From Methylobacterium sp. W2 (GTDB lineage: Bacteria; Pseudomonadota; Alphaproteobacteria; Rhizobiales; Beijerinckiaceae), in assembly GCF_020662345.1 (NCBI RefSeq), contig NZ_VMOA01000031.1, positions 1 through 64,000 on the forward strand: a DNA stretch of 64,000 bases. The letters are read 5' to 3'. Position numbers and translations under genes: made by a program. Below, piece by piece: positions 45,300 through 54,078 of this stretch; the stretch's first letter is position 1; each line of letters opens with the position of its first letter. Below the pieces are notes generated by a model. It ran no database searches and was not told the DNA's origin. It was given only the letters and a program-made list of their open reading frames with translations.

Positions 45300-45527
45300 T
45301 CAGACCTTCCGGTTGCGCCCGTCGTCCAGGATTGCCTGGGCATGATACCAGCTGTCGCCGAAATCCATCCTCGGCAACGCCATCGGCTGCGCGATGCGCC
45401 CTGCGAGGTCAACCACGGCGTTGACACCCTTCCGCGTGCCCGTCGAATAGGCACGTGCGGATGATGCGTCCTTTCTGGGCACAAAAGCAAAGATTTCGGC
45501 CGAATTCCGAGGTGAGCTCAAAGTCAT
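45300..45527 (-). CDS. Small hypothetical protein
   Basis: This 75-residue protein includes TRKGVNAVVDLAGRIAQPMA and RMDFGDSWYHAQAILDDG. The ATG at 45527 has GGAG ten bases upstream. Its aromatic-rich C-terminus and natural composition suggest a real gene; no family recognised. Confidence 0.55.
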   Translation of the reverse strand: MTLSSPRNSAEIFAFVPRKDASSARAYSTGTRKGVNAVVDLAGRIAQPMALPRMDFGDSWYHAQAILDDGRNRKV

Positions 45528-46005
45528 GATCCGACGTCTCCGATGGCTGCTGGGCGTTCATGCCCCCGACGTCTCGTGATGATATGAGCCGTGTCTGATA
45601 TTTGCATCGGCTAAACGCGCGAAAAACAGTACATGCCGGTAATTAGAGCATGCCTTAATTTGTTTCACGCATCGAACCATGGTGCGTTGCCGCAGTCAGG
45701 CTCCCCAGGGAATCCCCTGCCCTGTGCCGATCACTTCTCCGGCACGACGCCTGTACATCGTGAGAGGGGTGCCGCCCGTCACGGCGACGAGATGAATCTC
45801 GACCTCTGCCGCCTCATGTCGTCCGGAACCATCACGGCGTGAATCTCTTGATCTGGCCTAGCAAGCGCGCGCCGATATCACGACGTCACTTGGGTCAAGC
45901 TTTGCCGTGTACGAATGGTCGCGGGATGACGATCTGGGTTACTTTGGATGAAAGCGCGCCGCTGCTGTCGGATACGTCACGAATTCATCTGCGGAGCAAC
46001 GAGCC
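45528..46005. other. Intergenic region upstream of the YciF-like gene
   Basis: No gene is supported. The segment near 45643 (TTAGAGCATGCC) has the TAGAGCA start seen at the ends of the palindromic element at 41465 and may belong to the same repeat class. No clear promoter for the stress-type gene downstream was found. Confidence 0.4.
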
Positions 46006-46509
46006 ATGGGCATTTTCACCAAGGACATCCAGACCCTCGACGACCTGTTCGTGCACACCCTGCAGGACATCTATTACGCCGAGAACCAGATCACCAAAGC
46101 GCTTCCGAAGATGATCGCCAAGGCAACCGATCCGGAACTCAAGAGCGGGTTCGAGAAGCACCTTAAGGAAACGGAAGGCCAGATCGAGCGCCTGGAGAGG
46201 GTCTTCAAGATGCATGGCCAGGAACCGAAGGCGGTGACCTGTCCGGCCATCGACGGCATCATCAAGGAGACCAACGAAGTCTCCGGCGAGATCGGCGATA
46301 AGACCGTGCTCGATGCCGCCCTCATCGCCTCCGCCCAGGCGGTGGAGCATTACGAGATCACCCGCTACGGTACCCTCGTGGCCTGGGCCAAGCAGCTCGG
46401 CCGGGACGATTGCGCCGGCGTGCTGCAGCAGACCCTGGACGAGGAGCGTGCCACCGACGAGCGCCTGACCCGTCTGGCCGAGAGCCAAGTCAACCGCCGC
46501 GCCGCCTGA
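46006..46509 (+). CDS. YciF-like ferritin-superfamily protein (DUF892)
   Basis: This 167-residue four-helix protein has the DUF892 opening LDDLFVHTLQDIYYAENQIT KALPKM (in two parts). Acidic/His residues for a di-iron site are spread through the helices (KHLKETEGQIERLE, AVEHYEITRYGTL, LDEERATDERL). Proteins of this family are often induced by general stress, and an EcfG-like sigma gene lies in the same window. No EcfG-type promoter was identified here. Confidence 0.9.
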   Translation: MGIFTKDIQTLDDLFVHTLQDIYYAENQITKALPKMIAKATDPELKSGFEKHLKETEGQIERLERVFKMHGQEPKAVTCPAIDGIIKETNEVSGEIGDKTVLDAALIASAQAVEHYEITRYGTLVAWAKQLGRDDCAGVLQQTLDEERATDERLTRLAESQVNRRAA

Positions 46510-46518
46510 GCCGATAAA

Positions 46519-46544
46519 GCCGCCCTCCCCGGTCGGAGGGTGGC
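46519..46544. terminator. Bidirectional hairpin between convergent genes
   Basis: GCCGCCCTCC/GGAGGGTGGC is a 10-bp stem (one wobble) with a 6-base loop between the YciF-like and LLM genes. On the minus strand it is followed by TTTAT, so it suits the LLM gene best. Confidence 0.55.
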
Positions 46545-46550
46545 CCTTCG

Positions 46551-47879
46551 TCAGGCCGGGAAGAACCGGTTGGCCGGGCGCGGCAGGCCGAGATGATCGC
46601 GCAGGGTCGTTCCCTCGTAGTCGGTGCGAAACAGGCCCCGGCGCTGGAGTTCGGGCACCAGGGTATCGACCACGTCGTCGAGCCCTTCCGGAACGAACGG
46701 GAACATGACGTTGAAGCCGTCGCAGGCGCGGCCGTGGAGCCATTCCTCCATCTCGTCCGCCACCTGCGCGGGCGTGCCCACCATGGTGAGCCCGCCATAG
46801 CCGCCGACCCGCTGGGCGAGTTCCCGTACCGTCGCCCCGGTCTTGCGGGCATAGCCGACGATCTGGGCCTGGGAGCTCTTGCTGGCGTTAGTCTCTGGGA
46901 TCTCGGGCAGGGGCGCGTCGAGGTCGAAGCCCGAGGCATCGACGCCGAGGCGCACGGAGAGGTTCGCGATCCCGCTATCGGTGGGCACCAGGGCGTCGAG
47001 CCGCGCCTTCTTGGCTTCGGCCTCCTCCCGCGTCGCGCCGAGGACGATGAAGGCGCCAGGCAGGATCTTGAGATGGTCGGGGTCGCGGCCGAGGGCCGGC
47101 ATCCTGCCTTTCACGTCGGCGTAGAAGTCCTGGGCGGCGGCGAGTTTCGAGCCGGAGCCGAACACCACCTCGGCGGTCGCGGCGGCGATCTGGCGCCCGG
47201 CCTCCGACGCGCCGGCCTGCACGATCACCGGCCAGCCCTGGACGGGGCGGGCTATGTTGAGCGGCCCCTTCACCTTCAGGAACTCGCCGGTATGGTCGAG
47301 GACGTGGAGCTTGTCGGGGTCGAAATACACCCCCTCCTCCACGTCGCGGATGAAGGCGTCGTCGGCCCAGGAATCCCACAGGCCGGTAACCACGTCGAAG
47401 AACTCGCGGGCGCGGGCGTAGCGGACCGCGTGGTCGAGATGGGCGTCGCGGCCGAAATTCAGGGCCTCGTCCGGGTTGCCCGAGGTGACGAGGTTCCAGC
47501 CGGCGCGGCCGTTCGAGATGTGGTCGAGGGAGGCGAACTTCCGGGCCACATGATAGGGCTCGTTATGGGTGGTGGAGGCCGTGGCGATGAGCCCGATCCG
47601 CTCGGTGACGGCGGCCAGCGCCGGCAGCAGGGTCATCGGGTCGAAGGAGGTCACGGTGGCGCTGCGCTTCAGCGCGGCCATGGGCATGTTCATCACCGCC
47701 AGATGGTCGGCCATGAAGAACGCGTCGAACTTGGCCGCCTCCAGGCGCTGGGCGAAGCGCTTGAGATGGGGAAAGCTGAAATTCGCGTCCGGATATCCGC
47801 CGGGATAGCGCCACCACGCGGTGTGGATGCCGATCGGCCGCATGAAGGCGCCAAGATGCAGGCGACGAGGTTGGCTCAT
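46551..47879 (-). CDS. LLM-class flavin monooxygenase (NtaA/SnaA/DszA type)
   Basis: This 442-residue FMN-dependent monooxygenase has a TIM barrel. Family signatures are HTAWWRYPGGYPDANFSFPH, ADHLAVMN, LIATASTTHNEPYHVARKFA, SNGRAGWNLVTS and WPVIVQAGASEAGRQIAA. Members oxidise nitrilotriacetate, sulfonates or dibenzothiophene sulfone with FMNH2 from a separate reductase. No reductase gene or sulfur-uptake genes are adjacent, so the substrate is open. Confidence 0.9.
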   Translation of the reverse strand: MSQPRRLHLGAFMRPIGIHTAWWRYPGGYPDANFSFPHLKRFAQRLEAAKFDAFFMADHLAVMNMPMAALKRSATVTSFDPMTLLPALAAVTERIGLIATASTTHNEPYHVARKFASLDHISNGRAGWNLVTSGNPDEALNFGRDAHLDHAVRYARAREFFDVVTGLWDSWADDAFIRDVEEGVYFDPDKLHVLDHTGEFLKVKGPLNIARPVQGWPVIVQAGASEAGRQIAAATAEVVFGSGSKLAAAQDFYADVKGRMPALGRDPDHLKILPGAFIVLGATREEAEAKKARLDALVPTDSGIANLSVRLGVDASGFDLDAPLPEIPETNASKSSQAQIVGYARKTGATVRELAQRVGGYGGLTMVGTPAQVADEMEEWLHGRACDGFNVMFPFVPEGLDDVVDTLVPELQRRGLFRTDYEGTTLRDHLGLPRPANRFFPA

Positions 47880-47995
47880 GCGGGGCTATCTCCGTCCGGC
47901 AGATGAAAGCACGGCGTTGGAATACAGCAGCGGCGGGAGAAAAGGGTTCTCGTTTTAACCGGGACAGGCAATTAACGTGCTGGGACGCCGCTCAG

Positions 47996-49186
47996 TCATG
48001 AACGGCGCTCCCGCCAGAGCAGGATGGTCCGGCAGGCGACGGCACGGACCCGGCTGTCGAGGGCGGGATAGCGGCGCAGGGTCGCGACCAGCCTTGCCCG
48101 TGCCGCGCCCTTCAGGCCGCGCCAGCCGAGGGGCACGATGAGATCCACCAGCAGCAGGGGCTCGACCCCGAAACGGCGTTTGTAATCGTAGTCGCCGATG
48201 CTGAAATCGAACGAGCGGCAGCCCTTTCGATGCAGCGCCTCCATGGTCTTGTCGATCACGAGGCGGCCCGGCGAGCAGTTCGACCACCCCTCTCCGGCAT
48301 TGCTGATGCGGATCATGACATAGGTGTCGGCATCGCGGATGCCGAGCAGCGCGGCGACGACCTCGTTTCCCGCCATCAGGGCGCTGACGACGGCGTAGCC
48401 GCGGCCGAGGCCTCGTCCGACGAGGCGACGGTAGAAGGCGTCGAACTCGGTCTCGTCGAGGCGGTAATCGGCGCCGATGCTGCGCATCCGCGCCTCCTGC
48501 TGGCGTGCCATCACCTCCAGCACCCGCTGGGCCTCGTCCTGGTCCGTGACGATGCGGAAGGCCGTCTCGGGCTCGCGGGAGAACACCCGCCAGCTTCGCT
48601 CCAACTCCTTGCGCACGGTCTTGGCGAGGCGGCGATGGTAGGCGTCCCAATCCTCGCCCGTCCTGACCTCGTTGCCGTTGAGCGGACACGGGCACGCGCC
48701 CCCGAGGAGGGACAGCGGATTTGGTCGGTCGGCGAAAGTCACCGGCATCTTGCGCAGGGAGAGAAGATCGGCGCGGGGCAGGGCATGGCGGACCGCCCGC
48801 CAGAGCGCCAGAGCGCCGGCATGGTCCCTCGGGGCCGCGGGGCCGAGGAGCGGCGCGTTATAGTCGGTGAGGCCGAGATCGGCGAAAGCGATGATGCGGT
48901 GGCGCCCGGTCTCGTCGATCACCAGGGGGAGATGCAGCGCGAGCGCGCCTGTCGCCTCGTCCCGCACCGTCACCAGGAGGGGCGTCAGACCCGCCCGGCC
49001 TCGAAGCGATTCATACCAGGTCTCGATCCAGACCGGATCCTGGAAGGGCGTCGACGCGCCCGTCCATCCGGGGACCTGCTCCGTCCAATCGGAGGTGATC
49101 GCCACGGCATAGCCCCGGGTGCCGAACTCCGGTGTGTCCGAACTCGCGGTGCTCCGGCGATCTGCCGCCGGCGCCGTATTCCTCAC
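47996..49186 (-). CDS. CelD/FemAB-like GNAT acyltransferase of the polysaccharide locus
   Basis: This 396-residue protein has the CelD (BcsL) N-terminal portion (WTGASTPFQDPVWIETWYES). A C-terminal GNAT-like acyltransferase fold (RLDETEFDAFYRRLVGRGLG ... AALLGIRDADTYVMIRISNA ... DFSIGDYDYKRRFG) follows. The GTG start at 49186 overlaps the stop of the cupin gene (GTGA), which fixes it despite a long open frame upstream. Such proteins are common in exopolysaccharide loci and probably acylate a sugar or lipid intermediate. Confidence 0.82.
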   Translation of the reverse strand: MRNTAPAADRRSTASSDTPEFGTRGYAVAITSDWTEQVPGWTGASTPFQDPVWIETWYESLRGRAGLTPLLVTVRDEATGALALHLPLVIDETGRHRIIAFADLGLTDYNAPLLGPAAPRDHAGALALWRAVRHALPRADLLSLRKMPVTFADRPNPLSLLGGACPCPLNGNEVRTGEDWDAYHRRLAKTVRKELERSWRVFSREPETAFRIVTDQDEAQRVLEVMARQQEARMRSIGADYRLDETEFDAFYRRLVGRGLGRGYAVVSALMAGNEVVAALLGIRDADTYVMIRISNAGEGWSNCSPGRLVIDKTMEALHRKGCRSFDFSIGDYDYKRRFGVEPLLLVDLIVPLGWRGLKGAARARLVATLRRYPALDSRVRAVACRTILLWRERRS

Positions 49187-50115
49187 GCCGGAGCGGGGAG
49201 TTCGAGGATCTGGCCCGGATGAGCTGCGTCGAGGCGGAAATCGACGGCACGGCGGGCCGCGCGCTCCTTCTTCACCCAGGCGCCGTCGCGCAGTAGCTTC
49301 TGCATCACCGCCTTCGACCAATAGCCCGGCCCGGTGATGGCGTGGCTCGCCGGCTCCCGGCCGAAGCGATGGCGCAGCATGCCGTTGGCGAGGTTGACGA
49401 TCTGCTTGCGGCGGATCGGCTCGTCCACGAAGGAGACCGTCATCGACACGTTCAGGCAGTCGAGATTCTCGACCCGGTGCGGGGCGTTGAGGGGCCAGCT
49501 CAGCATCTGGCCGGGCGACAGCTCCATCACCTGGGCATGGGAATCGTACCAGGGTGCGTAGGGCATATCGACTTCCACATCGAACAGGGCGATGTCCTCG
49601 AGATGCCTCGGCGTCACGAAGGGCGGGGTCGAGGGATAGACGTAGACCCGCTTGGCGCCGATGATCTGCCACAGGTGCTGCCCCGGCAGGTCGGCGTGGT
49701 AATAGACCTGGGCGTTGGGCGACGAGATCAGGATGCCGCAGGTGGATTTCGCCGGGGAGAAGCCGGGGACGCGTTGGGCCAGCTCCTCGAACATGGCGTC
49801 GAGCGTGTCGCGGTAGCGCCGGTCGACGGTCTCGACATTGCGCAGGTTGAGCCACATCCGCCCCTGCGTGATGGACTCGATCACCTGTGCGCCGGGAAGT
49901 CCCCCGGTCTCGCCCTCGCGCCAGAACTTGCGCTGACCGGCCGCGCCCATATGGACGAGGCTGTACTGGTCGCGCGGATAGGTATCGATCAGATCGGCCA
50001 GGGCCTCCCGCGAGAACAGGGGGGATTGGTGCAGCCGATGCTCGAGCCGCAGGGGCTGGTGGCCCCAGAGGGCGCTGTGGGTCTCGTCCCAGGAGGTGAA
50101 GATCGGGTCGCTCAT
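49183..50115 (-). CDS. JmjC/cupin_8-like Fe(II) oxygenase family protein
   Basis: In this 310-residue protein, the central double-stranded beta-helix carries a HxD...H iron triad: H and D in VYYHADLPGQHLWQIIGAKR and H in WPLNAPHRVEN. The KRVYVYP segment is a usual 2-oxoglutarate-anchoring region of JmjC-like hydroxylases. The ATG at 50115 begins at the conserved part. Translational coupling (GTGA) to the acyltransferase gene suggests a joint role. A hydroxylation target is unknown. Confidence 0.78.
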   Translation of the reverse strand: MSDPIFTSWDETHSALWGHQPLRLEHRLHQSPLFSREALADLIDTYPRDQYSLVHMGAAGQRKFWREGETGGLPGAQVIESITQGRMWLNLRNVETVDRRYRDTLDAMFEELAQRVPGFSPAKSTCGILISSPNAQVYYHADLPGQHLWQIIGAKRVYVYPSTPPFVTPRHLEDIALFDVEVDMPYAPWYDSHAQVMELSPGQMLSWPLNAPHRVENLDCLNVSMTVSFVDEPIRRKQIVNLANGMLRHRFGREPASHAITGPGYWSKAVMQKLLRDGAWVKKERAARRAVDFRLDAAHPGQILELPAPA

Positions 50116-50261
50116 GATGACGGCCAATCCGTATCGTGTCCCGCCGCGCCATAAGGAGGCGGATCGTCCCCCTGCGGGATAGGATCGATCCATTTCCGGA
50201 CATGCTGTCCGATGATGTCGTGAGCGTTGCATTCATGGTGCCGGCAGGAAAGAGCCTTCGC

Positions 50262-50335
50262 GAGAAAGGCGCTTGCCGGAGAAGCACTTGCTGGGGAAGC
50301 ATTTGCCGAGAAAGTCTGTGCCGGGATGCGTGTGC
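50262..50335. repeat. Degenerate 15-bp tandem repeat
   Basis: About five imperfect copies of a GAGAAGCACTTGCCG-like unit (e.g. 'gagaagcacttgctg', 'gggaagcatttgccg', 'agaaagtctgtgccg') lie between the divergent cupin and glycosyltransferase genes. Confidence 0.55.
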
Positions 50336-50402
50336 GAAAGTCTTTCGCAATCCACGGCGGGGTAGGAACGGCGGGTCACGTCCTCTTCCGGAATCCCGCC
50401 GC

Positions 50403-51515
50403 ATGACGCAACGCCCTGGACCGGGAGACACGAAGGCGCCTTCCCTCTGCCTCCATCTCATGGGAGCGGGCCATCCGCCCTGCGGCGTCGGCGATTTCGC
50501 GGGCCAGCTGGTGGAGGCGCTCAGGCTTCAGGGACAGCCTCAGGAGACCCTCGTCCTCGCGCCGGGCCGCGTGCCGCTCGGCGAGGTCTGGCGCGCCGTG
50601 GGGAGGAGCCGCGCGGTCATCGCCAACCTGCCCGTGGTCGCCTGGAAGCGGGCCCTCTCCGGGCCGCCTTCCGCCTTTGCCGTGGCGCTCCTGCGGCGGC
50701 GGCGGCGCATCGCGATCCTGCACGAATGGGGCGGCATGCACCGCCTGCGCCGCCTCGTCCTGAGGCCGCTCCTCCTCCTCGCGGACACGATCGTCCTCCT
50801 GTCACCCCAGGTCCGGGACGAACTCGCCGCCGACCCCGTGATCGGCCGCCTCGCCCGGCGGGCGGTGATGATGCCCCTGCCCCCGAACATCACGCGCCCC
50901 GAAACCACCGTGCCGAGCGCTCTGTCCGAGCGGATGCGTGCCGCCCGTGAGGAGGGGCGCCTCGTCATCGGTCATTTCGGTTCGATCTATCCAGGCAAGC
51001 AGCCGGAGGCGATCCTCGACATCGCGGCCAGCCTGAAGGCGCGCGGCGCCGATCCGCTCGTCGTCTTTATCGGTTCGTTCATCCGTGCCTCCGACGGGAT
51101 CGAGGAGATCTTCCAAGCCAAGGTCGCGGCGCTCGGCCTCGCCGAGACCGTCGTGGTCTCCGGCTACGTCGCCTCGCCCGAAGACCTCTTCGGTCTGTTC
51201 GATGAGGTCGACGCCTTCGTCTACGTGCTCCCCGAGGGCCTCACCGCGCGGCGCGCCAGCATCCTCGCCTGCGTCCAGGCCGGATGCCCGGTCATCGTCA
51301 CCGAGCCGGCGCGTGCGGACGAGTTCGATCACCATCCGCGCTTCCGGGCGCTCCTGACCGGCGGGGCCATCATCCTCGCCCCGGGCGGCGCCGGACCGGA
51401 GACCTATGCCGATCTCGCCCTGGCCGCCTCGGCGCGACCGACCCTGCCCCCCGCCCTCGACCGCCGGGTCTGGTTCGCTGATGCTGCCCGCAGCCTGAGG
51501 GACGCCCTCGGCTGA
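50403..51515 (+). CDS. GT-B-fold glycosyltransferase (group 1 type)
   Basis: This 370-residue protein has a GT4-like layout: an N-terminal Rossmann part (GHPPCGVGDFAGQLVEAL) and a C-terminal part (LVIGHFGSIYPGKQPEAILD, VVVSGYVASPEDLFGLFDEV, LPEGLTARRASILACVQAGC). The classical EX7E motif is replaced by PEGLTARRASILACVQ, so the family is assigned by layout. It probably transfers a sugar in exopolysaccharide synthesis. The ATG at 50403 excludes a low-complexity upstream extension that overlaps the tandem repeat. Confidence 0.8.
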   Translation: MTQRPGPGDTKAPSLCLHLMGAGHPPCGVGDFAGQLVEALRLQGQPQETLVLAPGRVPLGEVWRAVGRSRAVIANLPVVAWKRALSGPPSAFAVALLRRRRRIAILHEWGGMHRLRRLVLRPLLLLADTIVLLSPQVRDELAADPVIGRLARRAVMMPLPPNITRPETTVPSALSERMRAAREEGRLVIGHFGSIYPGKQPEAILDIAASLKARGADPLVVFIGSFIRASDGIEEIFQAKVAALGLAETVVVSGYVASPEDLFGLFDEVDAFVYVLPEGLTARRASILACVQAGCPVIVTEPARADEFDHHPRFRALLTGGAIILAPGGAGPETYADLALAASARPTLPPALDRRVWFADAARSLRDALG

Positions 51516-51532
51516 CGGTCCGAGGGTGCGAA

Positions 51533-51564
51533 CCTTGCCCTTTTGCAGCGATCGAAGGGCAAGG
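51533..51564 (+). promoter_or_regulatory. Hairpin covering the ribosome-binding site of the 53-residue gene
   Basis: CCTTGCCCTT/AAGGGCAAGG forms a perfect 10-bp stem with a 12-base loop. Its right arm contains the first bases of the AAGGAG site (51561-51566) of the gene at 51574. It could hide the site or act as the terminator of the upstream glycosyltransferase gene. Confidence 0.55.
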
Positions 51565-51573
51565 AGACGCGTC

Positions 51574-51735
51574 ATGACCCAATCTGACCCAAGCGACGTT
51601 CCGGAAATGGGCAGGTCCGGCTGGTCCGGACACTGGGCGGTCGGCGGACTGGTCGCCGGCTGCGTCGCGACCGTGCTCTGGTGCGGCCTGCTGATGACCC
51701 TCGGCGGCTGGGCGGTCGGCATCATCGAGTTCTGA
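51574..51735 (+). CDS. 53-residue single-pass membrane protein
   Basis: A polar N-terminus (TQSDPSDVPEMGRSGWSG) is followed by a hydrophobic helix (VGGLVAGCVATVLWCGLLMT) and a short tail. A strong AAGGAG site lies 7 bases before the ATG. No family recognised. It is part of the polysaccharide locus by position only. Confidence 0.65.
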   Translation: MTQSDPSDVPEMGRSGWSGHWAVGGLVAGCVATVLWCGLLMTLGGWAVGIIEF

Positions 51736-51761
51736 CGGCGCGATCCCGAACCTGGGGCGCG

Positions 51762-53099
51762 TCAGGCGCTGCGGAACCGGGCGAGGTAGTGCAGGCCGAA
51801 GACGGAGACGAGGAAGGTGACCCAGACCGGGTCTCCGCCATCGAAGAAGAAGCTTTCCATGCAGGAGAGAAGTAGGCCGAACAGCCAGATCTGGACGAAC
51901 ATCGTCGCCAGCGGATCGGCCCGGCCCTGCGCCTCGATCTTCATCACGTCGCGCAAGGGAGCCACGACGACGATCGCGAGCACCAGGACCAGCCCGGGCA
52001 GACCGAGGGTCACGGCGGTATCGAGGTAGCTGTTGTGGCTGTGCGAGGCGTATCCGGCCCAGCTCGACCCGTCATCGGAGGCCGCGCGCACGGTGACGTT
52101 GTTCCAGAACGCGGAGAAGCCGTAGCCGGTGAGCGGACGCGACCCGAGGGCCTCGATGGCGAACTGCCAGACGTCGGTCCGGCCGGTGAAGGTGGAATCC
52201 ACCGGCAGCAGCCGCACGAGGGCGGCCACGGGCTCGCTCACCACGGTGCCGACGCTGAACAGGTTGATTGCAAAGAGCGGAACCAGGGTGAGGAGGATGC
52301 GGCCCGCAAACGAACGGATGACGGTGAACAGCCCCGTGATCGCCAGCGCGGCCACCAGGAGGGCCGTGGCGCTCTTTCCCTCGGAGCCGATGAGGAACAG
52401 CCCGGACAGGATCACGATGGCGCTGCCCGCCGTCGCGAGCCCCGAACGCGCCACTGCGATGCCGATGAAGACCAGCATGGCCATGACCGCCGCCGCGCCG
52501 TTCTTGTGGCCGAACACGCCCCGCCAATTGCCCGCCAGCATGGGTTCGACCACATCCTTCGCCTGATGGATGGCGAGGTCCGGCGCCAGCATCATGCCGA
52601 GATAGCAGGCGCCGAGCAGCACCAGGGACGCGATCGCCAGGAGGTTGCGCAGATCGTTGCGCGAGCGCGCCAGCAGCGGCAGGCAGGCGGCCGCCAGCAT
52701 CACCGAGCCCGCCAGGGTTAGACGCTTGGCCGAGGTGACGGGATCCTGCGACAGCACGACGCTCACGGCGAACCAGGCTCCGAGTGCCAGGAACCAGGGC
52801 GTGAGGAACGTGCGCAGGGCCCTGGCATGCGTTGGGAGCGTCAGGGCGAGGCACAGCAGCGCGACGAGGCCGAAACTTGCATAGGTCAGGCCCTCGCGCC
52901 CCGTGGCGAGCTCTGAGACGTCCGGATTGCTCAGATCCTGAAAGGGTTTGAGGGAGATCCAGGTCAGCAGCAGGAAGGCGAGGAAGGCGGCCTTGCGCGC
53001 GATGAGGCTGGCGGGCGTCTCGGAGAGCGCCGTCCGCACGCGGTGCCATCCCCCGGCGGCGGTCCCCGATGCCGGCAATCCGGACGCGCCCGTCCTCAT
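51762..53099 (-). CDS. O-antigen ligase / Wzy-like polymerase
   Basis: This 445-residue membrane protein has about ten to twelve helices. The large periplasmic loop contains the Wzy_C-type signature STFTGRTDVWQFAIEALGSR PLTGYGFSAFW (in two parts) and ASHSHNSYLDTAVTLGLPGL, typical of O-antigen ligase / ExoQ-like polymerases. It would polymerise or ligate repeat units of the exopolysaccharide. It is followed downstream by no same-strand gene and preceded by the GT2 gene 13 bases away. Confidence 0.88.
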   Translation of the reverse strand: MRTGASGLPASGTAAGGWHRVRTALSETPASLIARKAAFLAFLLLTWISLKPFQDLSNPDVSELATGREGLTYASFGLVALLCLALTLPTHARALRTFLTPWFLALGAWFAVSVVLSQDPVTSAKRLTLAGSVMLAAACLPLLARSRNDLRNLLAIASLVLLGACYLGMMLAPDLAIHQAKDVVEPMLAGNWRGVFGHKNGAAAVMAMLVFIGIAVARSGLATAGSAIVILSGLFLIGSEGKSATALLVAALAITGLFTVIRSFAGRILLTLVPLFAINLFSVGTVVSEPVAALVRLLPVDSTFTGRTDVWQFAIEALGSRPLTGYGFSAFWNNVTVRAASDDGSSWAGYASHSHNSYLDTAVTLGLPGLVLVLAIVVVAPLRDVMKIEAQGRADPLATMFVQIWLFGLLLSCMESFFFDGGDPVWVTFLVSVFGLHYLARFRSA

Positions 53100-53112
53100 C
53101 GGTTTCCCGCCC

Positions 53113-54078
53113 TCATCTCCCGCGCGTCCGCAGGCGCGGCGTGCTGGCGCGATAGGGCTGCGGCTCGACGCCCAGGGCCGCGAGGCAGCGTCCGAGGGCC
53201 ACGAGGATCGGGTGCAGGGCGATGGTCGGCTCCCGCGTCCGCGCCAGATCGAGGATGGCGCGTCCGAACGAGACCCCGAGGACCGCGAAGGACTTGCCGG
53301 CCAGGGTCACGAGGCCGAGGCTGCCGCGCACGTGCTTGCGCTCGATCCGGTAATTGACCGCGCCGATCCGCAGGCCCCGCGCGGCGAGCCATCCCGTCCG
53401 CGTGCGGGCCAGGGGCACCGTCTCGGTGATGACGGCCTCCGCCTCCCAATAGAAGGTCACGCCGGCCCGGCGGGCGCGGACGAAGAAGTCGGTGTCGCCG
53501 CCGCCGAGGAAATTGTAGCCCGTGTCGAAGGGCGGCGCGCCCATCAGCGCGAAGGTGCGCCGCGTGATCAGGCAATTGCCGCTGCCGTAGATCACCGGCA
53601 CCGGCCCGCTCTTGTCGTAGGCGGGGGCGAAGGCGGGGTGGCTGTCGAGGCCGGATCGGGAGCCCGGCTCGAAGCGTGGGATCACCGGGCCGCCGACGAT
53701 GCCGACCCCGGTGCGCTGGGCCGTGGCCACCATGCGCTCCAGCCAATCGGGCCGCGCGAGCTCGTCGTCGTCGATCATCAGGAAATAGCGGGTCTCGGGA
53801 TAAACGCTGAGCGCAGTCGTGAACGCGCGGTTGATCGCCGAGCAATTGCCCTGGCGCTGTTCCACCACGCATTGACCCTGGAGCGGGCCCTTGGCGAAGA
53901 CCGCCTCGGCCGCCGCCAATCCGGCCTGCGACGCGGCGTCGTTGTCCACCACCACCACGGCGAAGTGCAGGCCGGTCCGCTGGCGCGCCAGGGAGGCGAG
54001 GGTCTGGACGAGGTGCTCCGGCCGTTTGAAGGTCGGGATGCAGACCACCGCGTCGAACGGGTTGGCGCGCGCCTTCAC
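53113..54078 (-). CDS. Family 2 glycosyltransferase
   Basis: This 321-residue GT-A enzyme begins with VVCIPTFKRPEHLVQTLASL and VVVDNDAAS. The metal-binding DDD is in FLMIDDDELARPDWL, and the acceptor region is FLGGGDTDFFVRARRAGV (ED-like motif replaced by GDTDF). The ATG overlaps the GH10 stop (ATGA), so the two are coupled. Confidence 0.9.
   Translation of the reverse strand: MKARANPFDAVVCIPTFKRPEHLVQTLASLARQRTGLHFAVVVVDNDAASQAGLAAAEAVFAKGPLQGQCVVEQRQGNCSAINRAFTTALSVYPETRYFLMIDDDELARPDWLERMVATAQRTGVGIVGGPVIPRFEPGSRSGLDSHPAFAPAYDKSGPVPVIYGSGNCLITRRTFALMGAPPFDTGYNFLGGGDTDFFVRARRAGVTFYWEAEAVITETVPLARTRTGWLAARGLRIGAVNYRIERKHVRGSLGLVTLAGKSFAVLGVSFGRAILDLARTREPTIALHPILVALGRCLAALGVEPQPYRASTPRLRTRGR

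Noticed and set aside
45633..45842. A 69-codon plus-strand frame upstream of the YciF-like gene
   Set aside because: No ribosome site, odd composition, and overlap with a likely intergenic repeat.
45820..46005. EcfG-type promoter (GGAAC-N16-17-CGTT) before the YciF-like gene
   Set aside because: A GGAAC occurs near 45826 but no CGTT at the right distance.
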